64,000 nucleotides of DNA, from positions 70,908,890-70,972,889 of the forward strand of contig ML679961.1 of the NCBI GenBank assembly GCA_007922225.1. Direction: 5' to 3'. Shown one piece after another: positions 58,590 to 64,000 of the stretch. Positions within the stretch are counted from its first letter, which is position 1; each line of letters begins with the position of its first letter. Source of the stretch: Emydura subglobosa (taxonomy: Eukaryota > Chordata > Testudines > Chelidae). A program made the position numbers and the translations under genes. Below the pieces are notes generated by a model. That model saw only the letters and a list, made by a program, of their open reading frames with translations. It was not told where the DNA came from and searched no databases.

Positions 58590-58680
58590 CTAGATCTTTG
58601 CACCGTAGCAGCATATCCTTTTCGCTCCGGAGGTCCCTGGTTCAATCTCTGGTGCGTGGCCAAGATTGGGAGTGATCTAA
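58590..58680 (+). repeat. tRNA-like SINE fragment
   Basis: 'GTAGCAGCATATCCTTTTCGCTCCGGAGGTCCCTGGTTCAATCTCTGG' contains a B-box-like GGTTCAATCTC at a position expected for a tRNA-derived SINE, with a preceding stem-like part. Family not known. Confidence 0.45.
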
Positions 58681-61420
58681 GAACATAGGGTGTGTGTGTG
58701 TGTGTCTTCTTTGTAATAGACTGGAAAGGCTCAGAAAACAAACTGGCTGTAACTGTTGTACATGGAGAATTAAAAAGGTATGGGAAGATGTCTAAGCTTG
58801 CATTCACATTTGAAACAGGATACTGTTCATAACTCTTGGGGCTGGTGGTGTAGCCAATACACAACACTCCCTGTCTTGTGATGCTTCAGTTCTTTGTGTT
58901 GTGATTGGACTCATGTAATGTTTAAGAGTCTGGAGGGGAATTAGGGAAACCTAATGGATTCAACTACATAAGTAAGCTGAAATCTTCTTTGAGCTTCCCA
59001 AAGAACTCCAACCCCTGCAGGATATGGAGTGACAGCACAACTATCCAATCAACGAGAAGGAAGAGGTACTAGACTCTCAGAATAGCTCCTATTGACTAGT
59101 ACCTACTAGGAGTTGCTTAGGAACCCTCTGGTGGGGGTTACACACAGTGTGCAGAGCAAAATAGAAGGAAGGAGCATTCTTTCAATATGAAGCGGTTGTC
59201 TCCATTTGTCCTGTTGCAGGTGCAAATATTGTATTAAACTTCAAAGTCTGATTTTAAAAACTGGAGGCGATTTTGCCATTTCTCCACGTAGGAGATTGAC
59301 AGAACTGTCTGAAATCAAGCATAGCATGGGCAAGCCCTGGGCAGTCGCTCTTCCCCCACCCCCAAGCTCTGTCCATGCATCCTTTGCTAGTCCAGTCGTG
59401 AACCCCCTAACGCACCTCAGTCCAGGTCTGCAACAATCCCTGCTCTTACAGCCCTGGGCCCCAGGGTCTCCTGTTGCACCTCTATGTTGAGCAATTATTT
59501 CCTTCCTTTACTAGGGCCTCCCATTGACTGGTAATAGAGCCTGGGTGCCAGCTTTATGGTGTGGGCCTTGCTTTCATTCATGACCTAAAGGAGATTTTTA
59601 ACCCTTTGTTTCCCAGACTGACTCAGAACTGAAAGCCTAGGATGTGTAGCTCAATAAGCACCCTGAGTCTCCTCTAATTCCTGTACGGTAGGAATTGCCA
59701 TTCTCCTGCTCAATTCTAAAGTCTGGGAAATACCCTGCAGCAAAATTAAGAGGAGTCCTGTTTATTTTGGGACTGCAGATTATGGTCAAACACGGAGAGA
59801 AGAAACTATTTCCATTGTGGAAAATGTGGCATTAAAGAGCGAGCATTCTCTCAGCCTTGGCTTTGTGTTTTTCTTTTCTTTACAGGAAGGTTTCATTTCT
59901 TGAAGCACAGGCCTGAATTAAATAGGCAGAGAAGAATTTAAATACAAATATTTGTAAACTACGTGGTTTTCCTGGACAAAGTAGATCCAGATGACAGACA
60001 GTCTACCGGCTTTGGTATCTTGGTGTTTGGTCACGTGGCAGCGTTGTTAGCTGCCCAGTGCCTGCACTGAAGTCACTGTGGGAAAGGGTTGGGGAGCTGG
60101 GCTTAATGGCTCCTACACACTCCAAAAGGAGCTGGCCACGGAATCTGTGAACTGGAGAAACTAATTATAGGATCAGCCAAAACTAGGGCCAGGCAGCAGG
60201 AGGCAGGGGATTGAGAAGTGCAGGGTGGAGGAAGGGTGCCATGGGGGAGGATTTCAAGTTGAAAAGGAGCTGGAACAGACTGCGACGGGTGGGTGCGGTG
60301 TGGCAGAGGGAGCTGGGTTACACAGCAGTGGGAAGAGTGGTGTTCAATCCCCAATACCACAAGGAAGGGACTGTGCATTAGGCGGGTATGGGGGAGGGAG
60401 GAACTGCCAATATGATGTGCTGGTATTATGAAGGGGACTGAGAAGTGATGTGGCAGGATCTGAGTGCAAGATGCTACAGACTCCACATTACCCATCAGCC
60501 CATGAGGTGCAAGGACCACTGCAAACTTCACGGTGCCAAGGGATGCGCAAGTTATCACACGAGCTGCAGTACCAGCTTGTGTCATTGTGCCTAATTGGCT
60601 GAGTTAATCATGGGGGCATCCAGATGATTGCTGATGCCCAGAGTGCCACTGGGGTGGTGAGAATTAATGGTTTCAGTGTGTGTTCAAGTTGCAGAGGATG
60701 GCCCAAGTGCTACATAGTATTATTATCATTCTTCACAACATTCAGGGGCCCATATTTAATAACATACTTCCCCCATATGTTGCTTACCTTTTGTGCTACA
60801 TTCTGTCCCCCTCCTCCATCTCACATATCCCACTAGGCACTGAAGAGGTCTGTGTGTCCAGCCCAGGCCCACTGAGGACCTCAAACCCTTAAGGAAGTTG
60901 TGCATGCCAAAAGCCTGCGGAACGCCAGGTACCACGGAGTCTGCTGCTATTTTTAATTCTATGTAATAATGGCCAGGAGGTTCCACTACTTTCCATTGTT
61001 TGTGTCTGGAGGAAGCAATGCTGCCAAGCTCTCTTCACTTGTTCTGGCTTTTTCTGTTTGTTCTCAAAAATAAAGGCAGTCTGTAGACAGCGTGTACCAG
61101 CTTTCCCCATTCCCTGTGGCTTAACCACAAATGCATATATCCCACAGTTTCTCCTCAGCTCACTTGGTCTCCTTATTCAGGCAGCTTCCGGTCTGTCTGC
61201 ATTGACTTGGCAGGACATGATCAGAAGGAAGGAAAACTCCCAGTGGCACTAATGGAACAGCTTGACGGAGCTAGGGAGATTCCTGCACCTTTAGAGTTGG
61301 CCATGGGTCCTTCCCACTGGTGAACTTTGTCCCACATTGTATTGTACATCATGTTACTGCGGGGAGCACTGAGGGACACTAAGCTGTTGATGGGAATGCA
61401 GGATCTGGAGGAACCCAGAT
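58681..61420. other. Unclassified stretch
   Basis: No gene is supported. The 160-codon minus-strand frame at 60103-60585, the longest in this part, has no motif, no splice context and a His/Pro/Ser-rich composition typical of chance frames over GC-rich DNA. Confidence 0.45.
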
Positions 61421-61665
61421 AGAATCATAGACTATTAGAGTTGGAAGGGACCTCAGTAGGTCATCTAGTCCAACCCCCATGCTCAAAGCAGGACTAACCT
61501 CAGCTAAATCATCCCAGCCAGGGCTTTGTCAAGCCACAGCTTAAAAACCTCTAAAGATGAAGATTCCACCACCTCCCTAGGTAACCCATTCCAGAGCTTC
61601 ACCACCCTCCTAGTGAAAAACCTTTTCCTAATATCCAACCTAGACCTCCCCCACTGCAACTTGAA
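61421..61665 (-). mobile_element. CR1 LINE 3' end
   Basis: Antisense 3' end of a CR1 copy: AGAATCATAGACTATTAGAG, then 'GGAAGGGACCTCAGTAGGTCATCTAGTCC' through 'CCCACTGCAACTTGAAA'. It is colinear with 46112-46355. Only 245 bp remain, so it is strongly 5'-truncated or cut. Confidence 0.92.
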
Positions 61666-61815
61666 AGATGAACCCATATATCTCAGTATTTGAACTGAGA
61701 TTTATTTTTTTCTTGGGTTTCTTTTGTCTCAAGTTGTCATTTACTCAGGTATGAGATAACACAAGATCTGGTCTTCTTACAGTTATAATCTGCACTTCCT
61801 GGGCCTGATTCTGAT

Positions 61816-62263
61816 TAGAGTTGTGAGAATAATGGTTTTTTTGTTTGTTTGTTTGTTTGTTTTTTTGGCTTGCCAGCAATTCCAAAAAGATTTGGGGTTG
61901 GGTGGGGAAATTATTTCAGGTTGACCCCAAAATTAAAATTTTCAGCATTTTTGGTGAATCAGAAAGTTTAACTCCCCCTCTCCCAAAAAAACCCCCAACC
62001 ATTTTGGGTCAAACTAAAACTTTTGTTTGTTATGAAATGAAACATTTTGTTTCTATTTTAACCATTTTAAAAGATTTTTAAAATTAACAAACATTTCTAA
62101 ACAAAAAGTCATTTAAACAGAATAATTTGAAACTGTCTTAACATTTTCAGATTTTTTTTTTAAATGAACAATTTGGTGAAACCAACATGAATTTGTGAAA
62201 TTTTGGAGTGTTGCATTTTTTTACCAGAAAGTTGTTTTGGTGAAAAAATATTGTCTAGCTCGA
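61816..62263. mobile_element. hAT-like non-autonomous transposon, 448 bp
   Basis: The left end TAGAGTTGTGAGAATAAT and the reverse complement of the right end (TCGAGCTAGACAATAT) form an imperfect inverted repeat. Flanks ATTCTGAT (61808-61815) and ATACTGAT (62264-62271) are an 8-bp duplication with one mismatch. The interior is A/T-rich with a (TTTG)n tract at 61839-61862 and no coding part. It resembles the 510-bp element at 56555 in end sequence and composition. Confidence 0.75.
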
Positions 62264-62271
62264 ATACTGAT

Positions 62272-62785
62272 CTCCCACAGTTTTAAAGCAGGAATAATCT
62301 CACTGAAGTCAACAGACTTACACAAGTGAAAAACCAAGGTAAGTAATTCAGATTCCCAGCACTGAATCCTGCAGCCCATGCTACAACCTGTCCCTTCCCA
62401 GCCCCCTCAGCCTCCAGCCCCCCTGCAACCTCTCCACCCAACCTTGCCATCACTCAGCCCCCTCTTGCCCCACCTCAACCCCAGCCCCTGCACAGGGTCC
62501 CTGATGCCAGCCAGTTGTAGAGATGGGCTCAGACCCTGAACTAACTCCTATCCCCAGGGATCCAAATCCCCCTGAACTTTGGAGGCTTTCACATCTGTCT
62601 GTGGCTCTGTCTAAACCCTGCATCTTGGCTTAGAAGAATTACCAAGGTCTCGTGCGAAGGGTTCTTCTCATGGTATTACTGACCCACTGTTGGGATGGCT
62701 CAAGAGAAAGCCCATTCCTATGAGAGTTCCAGCCCAACTGACAGAACCAAACGGGTTTCAATAATTCAGGGAAGCTTCAGGGCGT
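62272..62785. other. Unclassified stretch
   Basis: Near 62286-62340 there is a trace of the 'CACTGAAGTCAA' hairpin repeat. The rest, including a CCT-rich part at 62395-62500, is unrecognised. Confidence 0.45.
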
Positions 62786-62832
62786 AAAAACAACGAGAGT
62801 CCTGTAGCAGTTTAAAGACTAAAACATTTCTG

Positions 62833-62873
62833 CGGGCATAAGCTCTCATGGGCTGCAACCCACTTTGTCAGAT
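62833..62873 (-). ncRNA. Hammerhead-ribozyme-like motif, left arm (decayed)
   Basis: On the minus strand, reading down from 62872: CTGACAA (expected CTGANGA), stem GTGGGTTGCAGCCCAT with one changed pair, GAGA in place of GAAA, then GCTTATGC. This is the sense-oriented pseudo-LTR of the Penelope-like element. Three core changes make it inactive. Confidence 0.5.
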
Positions 62874-63035
62874 GCATGAAGTGGAAACCACAGATAGGAG
62901 GTATAAATATGTACATTCAAGAGTGAGAAACATAACAATGGGGAGAGCAAGTGCTAACAAAGTAAATTCAGTTAGGGTAGATGAGGCCTATTCATAACCA
63001 TTAATTAGAAGGTGAGAATGCGTGAACAGTGACAA

Positions 63036-63200
63036 TTACTTCTTGTAACGAGATAACCATTCCAAGTCCCTATTCATACCCAGTCTGATTGTGTCAAGTT
63101 TGCAGGTGAGTTCCAGCTCTGCAGTTTCTCGCTGAAGTCTGTTTCTGAAGTATTTTTGTTGAAGTATGGCAACTTTCAAGTCAGCTACAGAGTGTTTCTC
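63036..63200 (-). pseudogene. Penelope-like protein, C-terminal endonuclease-region end
   Basis: An uninterrupted 54-codon frame ending in TAA (63036-63038), too short for usual ORF cut-offs. It reads 'VADLKVAILQQKYFRNRLQR', then 'RETAELELTCKLDTIRLGMN', then 'RDLEWLSRYKK' and stop. This is the conserved end of the GIY-YIG endonuclease region of Penelope-like proteins (the part with the E-x-x-x-I/L-x-x-L-x-T-x-x-x-G-x-N layout), recalled from family knowledge. The catalytic GIY-YIG motif itself lies upstream and is absent, so this is a 5'-truncated copy. Confidence 0.72.
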
Positions 63201-63253
63201 ACCCTTGGATGTATATATTTATACCTCCTATCTGTGGTTTCCACTTCATGCAT

Positions 63254-63291
63254 CTGACGAAGTGGGTTGCAGCCCACGAAAGCTTATGCCC
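63254..63291 (+). ncRNA. Hammerhead-ribozyme-like motif, right arm
   Basis: On the plus strand: CTGACGA (63254-63260, fits core CUGANGA), stem II GTGGGT/GCCCAC closing a TGCA loop (63262-63277), core GAAA (63278-63281), then GCTTATGC (63282-63289), which can form a 2-bp stem III with a TTAT loop. The cleavage-site U expected after stem III is C here (CC instead of UH), so this copy is probably inactive. A type I hammerhead with a very short stem III is the form reported in Penelope-like elements. Stem I pairing is not evident in a monomer. Confidence 0.6.
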
Positions 63292-63370
63292 ACAGAAATT
63301 TATTAGCCTTTAAGATGCTATAGGACTCTTGTTGTTTTTGCTATATACAGACTAACACGGCTACCCTTCT

Positions 63371-64000
63371 GGGACTTTTCTTTGGGGCAGTGTTTCAGCC
63401 AAATTAAATCACTGGCACAAATTTCTCTAATGCAGTGATTAAAATGATGAACATGAACCAGATACACAAAGAAGCCCCAGAAATCCTCTTTAGTATCAGA
63501 GCACTCAGTAATCACATGACCTCTATGGACCATTGACATGTTTTGTTTCACCAGACCCACTACAAATAGGCAGGAAAATATAATACTGTGTTTTTCCTTT
63601 CTTTCAAAATGTGACTGGGATAGGTCTGTTCCCAGTTTAGGATAAATGGAACTGATTCAGCTTAAAAGCAATATTTAAAGGGACCCTGTCAAGATGACAA
63701 GGAGATATATTTTAAAAAGGCCTTAACTATGATGTTAATAAGGGAGAGATTTAAAATATAAAAAACTTCAACAATCTGATTTACTATTTTCACTGCATTA
63801 AAAAAAAATGTACAAAATGTAGATTCAAAGTAGGTTTGATAAAACCCTGTTTCAAAATATCTAACCCTCCCCCCCACTACATTTTGAGTCTAAATTCCTG
63901 GACAATGTGCTGTTAAATGTGCAGGTACAAAACACAAGCAGCAGTTTTGTCCTTCCATCAGTGTTTTCACTATGTCCTGTATTCCCACTCTCCTGTTCTG
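63371..64000. other. AT-rich unclassified end of window
   Basis: No gene or named repeat is recognised in the last 630 bp. Confidence 0.5.

Larger units (their letters stand above)
62786..63370 (-). mobile_element. Penelope-like retroelement with inverted arms
   Basis: Two 146-nt arms, 62786-62931 and 63194-63339, are inverted copies (roughly 88-90 percent by eye). Between them, on the minus strand, lies the C-terminal coding end of a Penelope-like element followed by its 3' untranslated part. The right side continues into a tail with AGACTAACACGGCTACCC. The coding direction makes the left arm the 3' pseudo-LTR in sense orientation. The right arm is inverted, a configuration known for Penelope-like elements. 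Each arm carries a hammerhead-ribozyme-like core. Most of the element (RT domain) is missing. Confidence 0.78.

Noticed and set aside
58409..58867. Ser/Leu-rich minus-strand frame of 152 codons
   Set aside because: Its middle is only the translation of a (GA)n microsatellite.
60103..60585. 160-codon minus-strand frame
   Set aside because: No domain, no splice context and a His/Pro/Ser-rich composition. Treated as chance.
1..64000. CRISPR arrays, bacterial operons, promoters and ribosome binding sites
   Set aside because: The repeats and coding remnants are those of a vertebrate nuclear genome. No regularly spaced direct-repeat array exists.
1..64000. Endogenous retrovirus or LTR element
   Set aside because: No pair of long direct repeats, primer-binding site, polypurine tract or retroviral Pol motif was recognised. 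All reverse-transcriptase pieces found are CR1 type.

Overview
The window looks like nuclear DNA of a reptile, most likely a turtle. The evidence is the repeat content: many CR1 LINE copies (several with the typical ATTCTATG-type 3' end), ancient MIR-like and L2-like fragments, large PIF/Harbinger transposons that carry both a transposase and a Myb/SANT-like gene, short hAT-like elements with 8-bp target duplications, and a Penelope-like retroelement. The turtle assignment is inferred from these families. There is no operon structure, and no complete host gene was found. Almost every ORF here is a short chance frame or a piece of a dead transposon.

Layout. 0-2 kb: a plus-strand CR1 with an internal insertion. 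3.5-10.1 kb: a MIR, then a plus-strand CR1 split by a full-length 4.1-kb Harbinger element flanked by TTA. 10.1-20.5 kb: mostly unclassified single-copy-looking DNA, with a candidate small exon at 11.28 kb, a 41-bp minisatellite at 14.0 kb and a short inverted-repeat element at 14.3 kb. 20.6-21.6 kb: minus-strand CR1. 22.8-26.0 kb: a second, inverted Harbinger element of 3.2 kb. 26.8 kb: a tRNA-derived SINE containing a 10-N assembly gap. 27.7-28.5 kb: minus-strand CR1. 29-37 kb: mainly unclassified, with one L2-like tail. 37.3 kb: a hairpin element with hammerhead-like arms. 38-39.7 kb: three short DNA transposons and a MIR. 41-45.5 kb: foldback elements, SINE and CR1 fragments. 46.1-47.6 kb: minus-strand CR1 with readable reverse transcriptase. 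49-55 kb: MIR, L2-like and SINE fragments and a second candidate exon. 56.6 and 61.8 kb: two hAT-like elements. 61.4 kb: CR1 3' end. 62.8-63.4 kb: Penelope-like element.

The most interesting material is three-fold. First, the 62.8-63.4 kb Penelope-like element has a readable C-terminal endonuclease-region segment. Its two inverted 146-bp arms each carry a hammerhead-ribozyme-like core, and a second unrelated-looking hairpin at 37.3 kb shows the same plan. Second, both Harbinger elements share a third coding-like segment between transposase and Myb gene, on the transposase strand. Third, a 79-bp segment at 11.28 kb has good splice signals and a protein-like frame.
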